A DNA stretch of 64,000 bases from Acanthamoeba castellanii str. Neff (GCF_000313135.1 NW_004457410.1:108258-172257); one strand, 5' to 3'; shown: positions 34,054 to 46,382, counted from the stretch's first letter. Numbers and translations are program-made. Notes: generated by a model not told the origin, from the sequence alone.

Positions 34054-35522
34054 ATGCCTCTCATCTACGGTACACCCTCTCCCCCCCAACTTGCCCAACG
34101 TTCACGTAAAACAACAACGCGTGTTTCCCGACTCTGCGGCCATTGATTCTATGCTGACCTCGCTGCCCCCCCCCTCTCCCTCTGCGTCACCGGTGTCGTG
34201 GGGTCCCAACAGGACTTGTGGCGTACGGCCGCACGGTGCTGGCTGAGTACTCCCCCAACACTGGTCCCCCCCGCCAACCAAATGCTGTTTTATTTTCTTT
34301 TTTTCAATGTTTTCCCTCTTCCGGCTGTTAACAGCGCGTGTACGTGTGCGTGTGCGTGTGCGTGTCGTGCACAGGCAACTACCTGGACATTGCGCGCCAG
34401 CTGCTGCGGGAGGTGCCCCTCCACGCGCACAAGAAGAGCTATGCCGCCAAGAAGTACCCCACCCCACCCCACCCCACCCATCACCACGACGTGGCGCCTG
34501 GTCGTGGATTCCTCTGCGAGAGAGAGAGAGATAGCAGCTTCCTCATCGCCTTTTTACTCGTGTGTGTGTGTGTGTGTGTGCGTGTGTGTGTTGTCACCTG
34601 TAACGTGTCGTGTGCCTTGTGCCTCTCCAGCATGGTCTTCCACTACATGGTCGACGACAACGGCCTCATCTTCATGTACGGCCTCTCGCTCCTTCTCTCT
34701 GTGCCGTGGGGTGCCGTGATAGGTGATGTGGTGATGGTGTGGTGTGTGGGGTGGGAACGCCACCTTCGAAGCTCACCGCGGCTTTCGGGGGGGAGGGCAG
34801 GTGCATGGCGGACGCCAACGCGGGGCATCGGGTGCCCTTCCTATTCCTGGACGACGTGCGCACCAAGTTTCTCACCCAGTTCGGCCGCGCCTATCAAAAC
34901 GCGCGGGAGAACGGCCTCGACGACGCCTTCAGCCGCACCATCCGCGAGCAAATGGTACGACACACACGACACACACGACACACACACACACGGGTCCGTG
35001 CCTGGCAACCACCACCACCACCACCACCACCACCACCACCACCACCAGCAGCAGCAGCAGCAGCGCGAGGTCGTGTTCTGACGCGTTGGTGTGCGGACAT
35101 AGAATTATTACAACACGTCGCCCGACGCGGACAAGGTCAAGCGAGTCAAGGACGAGATCAACCAGGTGAAGGACATCATGATCCAAAACATCGACAGAGT
35201 GCTCGAGCGTGGAGACAAGATCGAGGTCCTCGTCGAGGAGACCGACAAGTGCGCCAACTCTCTCTCTCTCTCTCTCTACCTCTCTCGCTATGAATGGATC
35301 ACCTCGTTGCTCAATTCGCGGTGGATGTTGTTTGTTGTGTCCCCGCGCAGGCTTCAGACGCGGTCGTACGCCTTCCAGACGAAGAGCGCCCAGCTGAAGC
35401 GATCGCTGTGGTGGAAGAACACCAAGCTGTGGTGCTGCATCCTCGGCATCTTCCTCCTCATCGTGGCCGTCATCGTGGTCATCCTCCTCATCTACTTCGG
35501 TGTCGTCAAGAAGTCGTTCTGA
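34054..35522 (+). CDS. VAMP7-like longin R-SNARE
   Basis: Vesicle SNARE for fusion at late endosomes, lysosomes or contractile vacuole-type compartments. The start at 34054 gives MPLIYGLVAYG. The N-terminal longin domain continues TVLAEYSPNTGNYLDIARQLL, FHYMVDDNGLIF, then (across an intron whose GT/AG borders restore F-M-C-M-A-D) GHRVPFLFLDDVRTKF. The SNARE motif reads VKDEINQVKDIMIQNIDRVLERGDKI, with the central zero-layer Arg in NIDRVLERG, which defines an R-SNARE. A C-terminal anchor (ILGIFLLIVAVIVVILLIYFG) is followed by VVKKSF and TGA at 35520-35522. Length is about 220 residues, as usual for VAMP7. One intron carries a CCA repeat (about 35010-35047). Confidence 0.95.
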
Positions 35523-35642
35523 GCAGCCTCACTCATCAGCAAACACGCAAATACACCACCACCCCCTCTCGAGAGGGCTTCACCGCGAGCAATGTTTTAG
35601 TGGTGTTCAGGTGTGTGTGTGTTGTATGTGGTGTTGTGTTGT

Positions 35643-38600
35643 TTACAGGGTGACCGAGTACTGGGACTTGTCGCACATGGCGTGGAGGAGCGTCTGCAGC
35701 TGCGCGACCATGGGCACGGGTCCGTTGGTGGCTCCGACGCCTGCAGCTCCCGGCTGTCCCGCCGACGAGCCCGAGCCCGAGCCCGAGCCCGGCGCCGACG
35801 ACGACGCCGAAGCAGATGACATCCCCGAGCCGTGGGACGCGAGCGCGTCGGGAGACGGGGCCGGCGCGGGCAGGAGGGCGGCGCGCGAGATGTTGGCGCG
35901 CATGTCGAGCAGCTCGGCTTCGAGGAGGGCCAGCACGGCGGCCCATCTGGGCTCGAACCACCGCACCACCCATTCCCGACACCACCGGTGGTCGCTCCCC
36001 TCCACCGCCGACCCGCCGTGCGGCTGCTGCTGCTGGTGCTGCGGGGAGAGTGGTGGCGCGCCGGCGGGCGTGGACTGCCAGGCCATCGACACCACGACCT
36101 CGCCGCGCGAGTCCGTGCAGAGGAAGCGCCGCTCGGGCGTCTCCCGGCCGTGCTTGTCCACCAGCGGGTAGGGCGACAGCGCCATCGTCAGTCCGATCCG
36201 GGTGTCCTGTCGCACGCATGGTAAGCATGAGGGGTTGATCGTTGGTCGTGGGTCGTTGTTGTGTATATATAGTACGTGTACCTGCACCGTCTTGGGCCGC
36301 TCGTCATCCTCGCTCTCGAAGGTGCCCAGCACCTCCTCGCGCAGGTACCGCACGTACCACCAGCTGGGACTCCCCTCCACCAGCCGCACCTCCTCGTCCT
36401 CGCCCGACCTGCGCGTTGGATTGGCGCACGGCACGCCGGTCAGTTCCCGCCAAAATGGCAATGAGGGGCCGCGGGCGCGCCGTACGAGGACTTGCCGCAG
36501 GTGGCGAGGAAGCTGCCGTCGAAGGCGCGCAAGCACACTCGCTGGGTGTCCTGCGGGTGGCGCTCGATCCACCACGGGTCGTACACGTAGGACGCCGTAA
36601 AGGCCACCGCTCGCGCCTCCCGCGACGCCCCGCCTTCAACCAACGAACCAACCAACCACCCAGCCAGCGCCGCATCATCGAAATGAGCACACACACACCC
36701 ACACACATACACACACATGAAGGCATGCCATGATGTGCTGTGCTGTGATGTGATTTATGGAAGCCACAGGACACCTACCGGAGGAGGCCTTCTTGTCGAG
36801 GGTGGTGTCGTTCTCCCGGGGTATGGCACGCAGGTACTTCCGTGCTTGGCACCTCGTATGTACACTCTGCCAGAGTGAGACACGACACACACACACACAC
36901 ACACACACACAACGTTGGCGTCAGTCAGGGGCCAATGCGAAGGGTTCTCTGGTGTCGTCGTGTGGCGTACCGGTTGGCGTTGGCCAGTTTAAGGCCCCAC
37001 TCGGCCTTGGTGGGCTGCGCTGCTCCGGCCACCACCTTTTTGCTGTGCACGTGGAGCCTGATGACGACGATGACGACGTTGCGCCAGCAGCACACGACAT
37101 AGGGACCACAGACGCGTTAGACAACGTTTCCGGCCTCAGACGCAGATCTTTTGAAAGCGGAGGGGGCACTCACCACTTGTTGTTAAGGAGCGACTTGAGG
37201 TAGAAGCTGTCGGGTGCCGCCGGTACTTCCTCGAACTCCCACTTGGCCGCGTCTGACAGCCTGGCGACACACACACGCCACACACATACATTGGGGGGGG
37301 GATGGTGAATGCCGGAGCAGCATGTTGGACAACACAAGGCAAAGGTGGCAGCACCTGCACGAGGTGGCCGACGTGGCCCCCTTCTGGTCGACCAGGCTGA
37401 GAAGCTTGCCATAGACGGAGCGCAGGATGATCTGCGCCGATCCAGCCCCTCCGCTCCTGCTGGCCATATACGTGCGTGCGTGCATACGTGGACGGTGGTG
37501 GCATCGGCGTTGGTCAGTACATCGCTCCACCGTGGACGTGAGCGACTCATCGCATGAGGCGGGCGAGTAGCTGGGACGTACCCGGGCGTGGAGGGTTCGG
37601 CCTTGCGGCCCTGGTAGGCGTCCACCATCCACACGGCCTCTCGACACAGCGTCGCGCTGGCGTACATAACGCACGTGTGCGTTGTTTAGATGACATGGGA
37701 GGGGAAGGGGCACAAGAGAGAGAGAGAGAGCTTGCTGGGGTGAATGGTGGTGTTGTGGGTACCTGGAGTAGAGGGACCCGTCGAGGGCGGCGCAGAGGTA
37801 CTTGGTGGTGCCGGGGGCCACGAGGAAGGTCTCCTTGCCCAGCCAGTAGGCGACGGTGCCGCGCTTGCGCTCCTCGGCCTTCATGGCGTCGAGCGTCATG
37901 GCCGGGGGCGCCGCCAACGCCGGGTAGGAGCGGGCCGAGGCGAACAGGGACTGGTGGGCGAACTTGAGGGCGAACAGGGACCCATCGTCGCTCCGCTCCA
38001 GCGGGGGCGGCAGCTCTGCCTGCGGCCGGCCGGACCTCAGCACCGACATGTCCGACGGCCGCCGGCGGAAGTTCATGGCCCCGCTGACCTGCGCCGCGTC
38101 GCCACCACCACCACCTGCGCCGCCGGCGTCGTCCGGGTCGGCCCTGACGGAGCCGGACTCGCTGTTGTTGTCCAGCTCGCGCGGACGGGCGGCGGGGGTG
38201 ACGAGGGAGGCCTTTCGGTGGAAGGGCAGCGCGGGCTTGCGCGTCCGCTTGAGCTCCCCCGGATCGGCGTCGTCGGCGCCCCCCTCGCCGCTGGGCGCGC
38301 CCTCTCTCTGCTCGGCGGGCGGCGACGTGGCGGGCCGGCCGGTCTCCTCCTCCTGCGATTCCAGCATGGCGGCGGCGGCGGCGGCGTCGGCCACCGGCTG
38401 GTGCAGGATGGTGATGTCGGGCTCCTCGGGCTTGGAGCGGGAGGAGCTGCGGGTGAAGGGGCGGAAGATCTCGGCCTTCTTGCGGGCGCGGCCCTCCTTG
38501 ATCTCCTTGGAGGTGATCAGGGGCGACGACCGCCCCTTCTTGATGCCTCTGCTGCTGCTGCCGCCGCCGCCCTCCTTCCCTTCTGCGCTCTCCGCAGCTG

Positions 38601-41600
38601 ATGACTCGCCGCTGCCGCCTCCGGACGAGGCGCACTCGAGGCTGCTCGAGAACCGCCGCTGCCGCCGCCGCTGCTGCTGAGGGGATACGGCGGAGGTGGC
38701 GACGACCGGCCCGCGCCGGGCGAGTAGAGCGTCGGGTAGTTGTGGGCGTTGTCGCAAGCCGCGGCGTCGGCAGCAGCAGGGCCTTCCTCGGCCTTGGCCT
38801 TGGCCTTCTTGTCGCCCTTGGAGGACTTCTTCTTTTTCTTCTTCTTCTCCTTGTCCTTGCTGTCCTTGAGCTCCTTGACCTTTTTGGACTTGCTCCCCTT
38901 CCGCTTGCCCGCGTTCTCCTCGGTCTCGTCGGCGAGGTGGTGGCTGCCGCCGCTGCCGGTCGTCGTCGTCGTCGTCGTCGTGGTGGTGGTGGCGCTGCCC
39001 GCGGGACCGCTCTCGGTCGGCAGCGGGGCATCGCCAGCCGGGTCGGTGTCGTACCCGAAGAGCGAGTTGACTTCGGTGCGGATCTGCACCTCCTCGGCGG
39101 GCTGTCGTGGCACTGGGGTCGGCGCTGCCTGCTCCACCACGATCGTGACGGGCGCGGTAGGCGGCGACACGGACTGGGTGGCGGCGGCAGCTGCTGCTCG
39201 CACCCGCAGGGTCCTGTGCGCGCGCCTGTCTCGGGCCTTGCCCTCGTCGGCAGACGGCAAGCGGCCCTGGCTGCCGCCGTTGCCGCCGCCGGTGGTGTAC
39301 TTGCCCCGCTGCATGCGCTCCTCGACGATGCGTAGGCTGTTGATGCGGATGATGTGGGAGATCACGATGCCCACGCGCCCCGCCTTGACGTAGTTGAACA
39401 GGTGGCAGTTCTTGCGGACGTGGTAGAGCACCGACAGGTGGCCCTCCAGCAGCTGCATGACGTCGCTCTCGAACTGGTGCCACAGCTTCTGCGGCGATCG
39501 GATGAGCACCTCCTGGATGAGGTCCCATGCGCGCTCCCAGCTTTTCTACTCGTGCCATTGGCACCACGTGTCGTGACACGAGTGAGCTGCATCAGGAAAC
39601 ACCAGGTTGGCGCATGACGATGCATGACGAGGGGTGGTACCTTGCGCTCGTTGGGCGGGGGCGTGGTGGTGACGAGGTCGGAGTGGAGGGCGATCGACCA
39701 CTCGCAGTGGGCGTTGGACATCTCGCACATGACCTTGAAGAGCATGCTGCGCACCTGCTCCTGCTGCTTGGACCGCAGCTGCTTGAAGTTCATCGTCTGC
39801 TGCTTCTTCTGGAGGATGTTGAGGGCCTGCTCGTAGTGCCGCGTCGACAGCTCGAACCACGACCGGCGCATCTGCCCCGCGTCGACGCTCATGTTGACGT
39901 TGATGTCGGAGAACTGCTGGCTGTGGTTGAGATTCTTCCAGTAGACCGCCAAGAAGTTCTCCACCTTGGCCAAGTGCGCCAGCGTTTGCACCGAGTCTGT
40001 GTGTGTCGTGTTGCGTGTCGTGCGTATCGTTAGCGCACACAATGGCCTCAGAAGGAGCGTTACAGACAGCGGAGCACTCTCATCGAATGGAGATGTAATC
40101 CGTTACCGGTGATGCTGCGGAGGGCAAACTCAAACTTCTCGCGGGCGAAGATGAGGAGCAGCTCGCACTTCTTGACCTCCTCGTCGGTGAGAAAGATCTT
40201 CTCTTCGATGTGCTGCGCCGCTTTCAGCCACAGGGTCATCCCTTCGCACGAGGCCACCAGGTGCATGTGCTTGACGTGCACCGCCAAATCCAGCAGGTGC
40301 GGGTCTGTGGAGTTGCCCGCCGCGCATGCATAAGCACTCACATCAAACTAAACGCACAGCAGCAGCAGCAAAACAACAATGACAGAAACAAGCCGTACCA
40401 AGGAACTCGAATTTGTTGGGTTGACCGGCGCGGCTGTGGGCATTCAACTCCTCGAAGATGGCCGGCTGGTTGGCCATCACGATGCCCATCATGTCGCACA
40501 CGCGCTTGAAGAACAGACCTGCCAAGAAAAAGCAACGATTCGTCACGTGCGCTTTCCATTGGGGACGCTGGTGGCCACACACACGCACACACACACACAC
40601 ACACACAACCGCACACACTCACACACACACACCTTGGTAGAGGATGGGCTTGTTGCGATTGTTGGATTCCCATTCGTCCGGGGAGAGCGCCTTGAGCCCG
40701 AACTTGGCTCGAATGGAGCACTTCATTGGCAGGGGATCGTCCAAGATACTGTTCAGTTCCTTGGGAACGGCAGCCTGGCCGTTTTTGGTGACATCTTGTA
40801 TGCGCATATGTATATGGATATATGGATATATATGTAATACCAGCACAAGTGCATCAGGAAATCGATCGCCCTGAGCACACGCGCCTTGCACGCAAAGGAG
40901 GAGCGAGAGATGGGCCTCGCGTACCGAGTGCCTCGGAGCTCAGCCACTGGGTGAAGATCACGCCCTTGCTGTGGCTCTTGGGGTCGAGCATGTTGGTGTG
41001 GGGACTGCCGACAGGCAGGGAGGTCGTGGCCGGGGACGGCTCGTTCTTGAGGCCCAGGCACTGGTGGTAGATGTAGTACTCCACATTCCGCCCCTCGGCC
41101 GAGTTGGGCTGCTGCCCGGCTGCGAGAGGCAGGGCAAGTGAGAAGAGAGAGAGAGAGAGAGCGTTGGAGTGAGCGGCGGACGCAGCGGAGGAGCTGTGCG
41201 CAGGCATACCCTCGCCATCGGACTTGACGGGGGCAGATGTGGGGTCGAGGGTGGGCGGGACGACAGAGGTCCAAAATCGGGTGGAGGCGGCCGCTTGGCC
41301 GCTGAAGAGGTTGAACAGATTCAACACCAGTTGCCTGTGTGCGACGGTGGTGGTGGTTGTGTGTGAGTGTCGGTGTAGGCACAACATAGACGTAATGTAC
41401 TGTTGTGCGTGTCTCTGCTTTCACGTGCCTCCACGGGCGTCACACACAGCGAGCGTGGGGAGCCGAGAGGGGTGTGTGTGTGTTGTGTACCGGTAGGGTT
41501 CGCTGGAGGGCACCTTAAGCTGCTTCATCTTTTCGCGGAGGAGGGCGCGGATCATGTTCTTGGCCACCCGCGCGGCCATCTGATGGTACCCCCCGCCCAA

Positions 41601-43939
41601 AGCACGCGATGAGGCCAAAACGTTCGAGTGTGAGGGGGGGGAGGGCCGCGCGGCGGTTCGTACCTCGGTGAACATGAGGGACGAGTAGACGGTGTCGATG
41701 TGGCCCATGAGGTGGAGGTCGTACTGCTTGGCCGTTACGAGGAATCGGCTGCGCAGTGCGCCCAGGAAGCGCATGTTCACGCCACAGGTGTGCATTCGGT
41801 GCAGGATGTGCTGCAGGTGCGTGTGCAGGACCTGCACGGTCTCCGTCTCGTTGAGCGCATCGTCCTTCAGCTTGAGGCACCGGAACACGATCTCGAGGGC
41901 CAGATCGGGGATGATCCCCTCGATGAGCCTCGTGGTCGCAGCCCGCACCTCGTCGTTGTGCTCCTTGGCCTGTGCACACATGCAACAAGCGCCCGAAAGG
42001 TGAGTCTCCAGGTATGACAGATTGGGGGGGGGCGGATACCAGCGGGTCCCCCTTCAGCCAAAGTGAGAAGGCATCGCTGCAGAGCGGCTTCTGGTAGGAC
42101 GACACCAGCTCTGGGAAATGGACGATTGGGTACGGACGGGAGAAATAAAAACCATTGAATGCGCGGACAACGAACGGTGGTGGTGGTGGTGTGTGTGTAC
42201 CAGGGCGCAGCATCTTGTAGAACAGGGCGCGGCTGGCCATGGGGTTGGTGGGGAAGAGCGCTTGTGTCTGCTGGATGCTCTCAGGCGGGTAGAGGCGCGA
42301 GAAGTCCAGTAGGTACAGCTTCCCGTCAGCTCCCCAATGACCCTCGATGTCTGTTGGAGGGAGGGATTGGTCGGTTGGCCGGGGGGGGAGGAACTCTCTC
42401 GTTTTCACCGGAGAGGCGCGTACCTCCGGGTCCGTAGAGTATCTTCTTTTTGACCCGATGGCCCTTGAGATTAAGGCGGGTGAAGATCGCTGTGCGGGGA
42501 GGCGGAAGAAGGCGCTCCGGTGAGTGAGACGGAACGAAACGCGGGAGCGGGAGCAGGGGGGAGGCGTAAGTACCCTTGAGCTTTCTGTTAAAGGCGGGGT
42601 AGTCCGAGTGCACGGTGAGGCCAGCGTCATGAGAGCCGTAGCAAATGGTCTTGCGAGACACGGGCAGCACGGAGACCGCCAAAAGACGGAATCCCCGATA
42701 GTCCACCAACGTTTCTGTACACGTTTGGCAACGCCGGCTGAGTTGTGAGTGTTGCACATGCCCTCTTTCGTCGTTCCGCCACTCATGGCGCTGCGCGACG
42801 TACCCAGCGGAAGGAATATGCCCTCCTCTATCGCGCCCGAATCCTCCAGCCGCGCCAGCGAGCGAAGCTCGTGCCCTGAGTCGGGCGCGATATAAAGGCA
42901 TTAGCCACGACCCACGACCGCGCGAGAATGTCCTGAAGGAGGCTCGATGTTCATCGCACCTGCTGCCTTCATGGCGGATGCGTCATCCGGGAAGTCGCCG
43001 CCGTACATCCAAAGCCCCGGCATCACATCTGTGTCGAGGGCATACTTGAAGAGGATGCTCTGGACGATAAACTTCTCCCCTCCCGCAATGCCACCTGGGC
43101 GGTGCAAAAACGAGGGGTCACTCACCATGCCCGACCTTGCGATCACTCTCACTTGCAGGCCAGGTCCAGCAGTGTGTGCGTGCGTGCGTGCGTGCGTGCG
43201 TGCGGTGTGTCTGGTATGTGTCTGGTGTGTCGTGCGTGTCGTGGTGTCTGTGTCGTGTAGGCGGCGCACCAATGTCCAGGGGCTTGATGGTTTTGAACTC
43301 GACCGGCACAAACCGCTCGCTGATGATGATGCGGCCGTACACTTCAGCGGCATGCTGAAAGTCGTGGGCCAGGTAGGCCAGCTGCTGGTACTTGCTTTCC
43401 GTGTCCGGGAGTCGCACCAACTGCTGGAATCTAAGAGGCAAAACGATAAAATAAATAGAGAGCCACACGAAAAAGGTCGCATAGCGATGAGGAGGAGCAA
43501 CGACCTGTCTGCCCGAAGCCAGATTGAAACGCGCATGGATAAGGATAAATAGTAATTTTTTTAAGGTCAAAAAAAATCAAGGGGGCGGGCGTGGTCTTTA
43601 CCTCGCGTTCCAGATGCTGTCTTGTACAGGTCCAATACCCTCGGCCGGACGCTGCGGCTGGTGAGCCTCGTCGTCCGAGTCGGACCAGTCGGTGTCGTCA
43701 TCTTCATCGCTGCTCGAACTGGCGGCTGTGTTGTCATCGTCGCTCCCCGTATCGGGCCGGGGCCGAATCTCCCCAATGCGGCTGTTGGAGATGTAGTAGG
43801 CCCCAACGGGGCGATCCTCGGGTGCGGGCTGCTCGGGGGGATCGAAGGAAAGATAGCCCACGCTCTCCACCACCGCTTCTCCATCCTCCATCGTCTTCAT
43901 ATCTTCGTAGAGCATGACATCTTCCCGGCGTACTGCCAT
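35643..43939 (-). CDS. Large CLU-domain protein with disordered linker and beta-trefoil-like C-terminus
   Basis: The start ATG at 43939 gives MAVRREDVMLYEDMKTM and an acidic Asp/Ser tract. CLU-like exons follow: LRSLARLEDSGAIEEGIFLP, TLVDYRGFRLLAVSVLPVSR, GHWGADGKLYLLDFSRLYPPE, then CGVNMRFLGALRSRF (compare GINMRYLG of CLU proteins) and MAARVAKNMIRALLREK. CLU proteins bind mRNAs of nuclear-encoded mitochondrial proteins and affect mitochondrial distribution. Helical TPR-like exons (40330-39660) and WHQFESDVMQLLEGHLSVL follow, then a long Lys/Ser/Ala-rich linker with a poly-Lys run. The C-terminal exons (38000-35643) have repeated fascin/trefoil-like strands (KYLCAALDGSLYSR, GKLLSLVDQKG, WEFEEVPAAPDSFYLKSLLN, YLRAIPRENDTTL, RVCLRAFDGSFLATCG). 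The frame changes near 38650 without an obvious intron. That all of this is one gene is inferred from the lack of a convincing stop and start. Confidence 0.68.
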
Positions 43940-44165
43940 ACCACCACTACACCACGCACTGAACCGGCCTTGCCTTCAAGGAAGGATAGGAGGCGCGTAC
44001 AGGCAGGCCACTTGGTCCCAGGCAGTGCGAACTTGAGTTTGTTGTAGTTCTTCTTTTGTGAGCGACCTTGGTCTTTTCTTTCCAGAGCATCGGGGGGTAG
44101 TGCGGGAAGGGATATTCTATAAAAATACCAAATTAGTAAAATTAGTAAATTAGTACGGAAAACTA
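43644..44165. repeat. Direct repeat copy A, block 1 (CLU first exon and promoter)
   Basis: This segment, holding most of the first coding exon of the CLU-domain gene plus about 220 bp upstream of its ATG, recurs nearly base for base at 49091-49612 in the same orientation (offset 5447 up to the ATG). A few small indels separate the copies upstream of the ATG. Confidence 0.93.
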
Positions 44166-44172
44166 CAGTTGA

Positions 44173-44600
44173 CTTGGAGTGGGATCCGTGGCCTCTACGA
44201 CGAGCCGGCTGGGAGCAACACCCAGGCGATTTTGGCGAGGCCGACCTCCCCCACCACGCACACCTTCGGCGTCCTGTTCCGCAGGTTCCCCCTTGCGCCC
44301 TTTTACAGGGCGAGCGATAAAAAGACAAAAGATAAATAAGATTGGGCCAAACACGCCGCAGGGGGGCCGAGAGCGCCGTTGCAGGAGGGACTTTGCTGCC
44401 GCTGCCGGCTGCTGAGCGTAAGGCGTCTCTACGCCTTGCATGCGCCAAACGAATTTGAAGGGACGTGTGGCCGGCGGCTGCGCGGTGATGGCGCCGCAGG
44501 TGGCCCTGGTCTTCGCCTACCTTCGGAACCACCTGAAGGGCTTCATGAAGTATGTCGTGGTCATCTACATGCTCGTCATCTTCACGTGTTACGTCTCTCC
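44173..44600. other. Segment present only in repeat copy A
   Basis: About 430 bp with no counterpart in copy B. It includes a minus-strand ORF (44163-44441) with a hydrophobic stretch (GPILFIFCLFIARPVKG) and a plus-strand ORF from 44490 (MAPQVALVFAYLRNHLKGF) that is hydrophobic. Neither matches a family I recognise. The plus-strand reading could continue near 44750 as FLGLPLYYAAQLIIASNM before ending at the edge of the CpG-poor block. Confidence 0.35.
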
Positions 44601-44602
44601 AT

Positions 44603-44751
44603 CACCACCAAGCTTTCCGTTCTTGTTTTCCTCTCTTTTTGACTGACGCTTTTCGCTCTTTTTTATTTGTTTTTTCGCCGCGGGCATATTGTTGGTGTTT
44701 TGGTTGTCATCAGCGACTTGAGCGCGCCAGGAACGCCTTCGTCAGCGAGGT
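44603..44751. repeat. Direct repeat copy A, block 2
   Basis: About 150 bp (from CCACCAAGCTTTCCG to GTCAGCGAGG) recur at about 49849-50021 with small indels. Together with block 1 this makes two paralogous arms flanking the CpG-poor block that contains the retrotransposon. Confidence 0.88.
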
Positions 44752-45089
44752 ACCCGAGAACGCCGTTCTTGGGCCTGCCCCTGTACTACGCGGCGCAGCT
44801 GATCATCGCCTCCAACATGTTATGAAGAAGAACAAGGTTAATAGTGCTCCCTGTGCCAAATGGCAGTGGCAGCAGTCCCCCTCACCTCCTTCTCCTCCTT
44901 CACCAGCTTCCTCTGTGTAGTTGGTAGACATACTGTCCTCTTCTTCAAACACAGCTTTTATTTGTATTTAGCACACACACATTTCACTGGACAAGGCCAT
45001 TACTTTTTATTGGGCCATATGGCTCAGGAAGAGGCCTTCCGCCTCAGTGTGTTTACCAGCGCGGTCGGGGGCGGCACCCGCACATACAC

Positions 45090-46330
45090 ATAGGCTGGTA
45101 GGAGAGTGGTGCAGCAGAAAGTGCACTGGAGAACTTGCAGCAGAGATCCCAGCCAGGCAGGCAGGGAAGGAAGAGATGGAGAGATGTGCAGCAACAATAG
45201 AAGTCATAGCCACAACAAGAGTGTGCAGGAGTGTAAGGATCCCAGTGTCTGGTGAAGGTGTTGTAGAAGTTGAGGATGCATGAGAACTGCAGATCAGGTG
45301 GAGAGAGGGAATAGGTTGGTTGAAGTTCACTGATGATGGAGGAGCCAATGCTCCAGATGATGGCCTCATGTGCAACATTTAAGCTCATGGTTGCTTGCTG
45401 CAGATGTGAAGCCAGCACAGTGCACTCCCAGCAGAGGGCTGCAATGAGAGATTCAGGGGGTTCCAGTGGTAGGGGTGGAGGTGGGGGAAGGCCACAACAG
45501 TCAGGCACAACACAACCTGCCAGCCAGTTTGATTGCTGGCGCTTCTTCTGTTTGCTAAGGTTGTAGAAGGACATGTGGTTGTGTTGAGAGCAAGAAAGAG
45601 TGTAAAGAAAGGGTGAGAGAGAAAGGGTCTGTTTTTTCCATTGGGCAAAGAAATCAGCAAGTGGCCCACCACCCTGAAACTGGCGCACAGGTACTCTTCA
45701 TCCACATTTTGTCTGAAATCTTGTTCCACCCAAGGTGTCACAGTTCCAACAGCCTGACCATCATTGTCAATGTAGGATCCAACAACAAAAAGCCATCCTG
45801 GTATCCAACAGGGCAGCCTCCACATTGGGTCTCATAGCATTGCATCACTAAATCATCACCAATGTCAAGAGGCCACCATTTCTGTTGAAAAGATTCACCA
45901 AAGTGAAGCAGTTTCTTTATGAAGGAAATGACAGCCTCCTTCAAGTGAGCATGGATGATGTGTATGCAGCCCTTGTAACCAACTTCATCAACACAGACCT
46001 TCTTGGTGTGGAAGCCTGGCGTGGAATCGCCCTCCTTCATGTGCTGGGATGCCCTCCCACACACCACTTCCTCATCCTTGTGGTCTTGCACATCCCACCC
46101 ACCCCTGATGATGATGTGCACTTCTGGTTTGCTGACCACAGCATGCTGGGCAAGGAACAGCCACCTGACCACCCCCTTGATTGCAACACTGTGAACTTTG
46201 TAGAAGCAGAATTCGCCTATCAGCCACCTGGCTACTACACTCTGCTTGTAATCAACCTGGAACAGTCTCGATCCATTGTCACCTGGCTTCCTCAACCAGT
46301 CTCTGGACTGTAAGAAGCAATAAAATACAC
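45090..46330. other. CpG-poor block with unidentified ORFs, possible transposon 5' part
   Basis: Composition changes abruptly here: lower GC, and almost no CG dinucleotides but many TG and CA. Open frames exist on both strands: minus 45053-45688 (211 codons), minus 45738-46295 (185 codons) and plus 45885-46313 (142 codons, ending just before an AATAAA at about 46320). None was recognised. The region runs directly into the copia-like pol fragment with the same composition, so it may be the gag or 5' part of the same element, or another decayed repeat. Confidence 0.45.
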
Positions 46331-46382
46331 TTGTCCACCCAAAAAAAATGTGTTTTTTTCATTGTCTAGATGTTGTCTGTGA

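Noticed and set aside
40000..40900. Splitting the CLU locus into two genes near 40.8 kb
   Set aside because: The ATG at the exon after the AT-rich intron is in the wrong frame, whereas VTKNGQAAVPKELNSILDD continues the preceding exon in frame and resembles the CLU post-domain region.
44173..44600. Copy-A-specific segment as a transposon
   Set aside because: Its ends show no inverted or direct terminal repeats and no target duplication against copy B, unlike the 230-bp insert in copy B.
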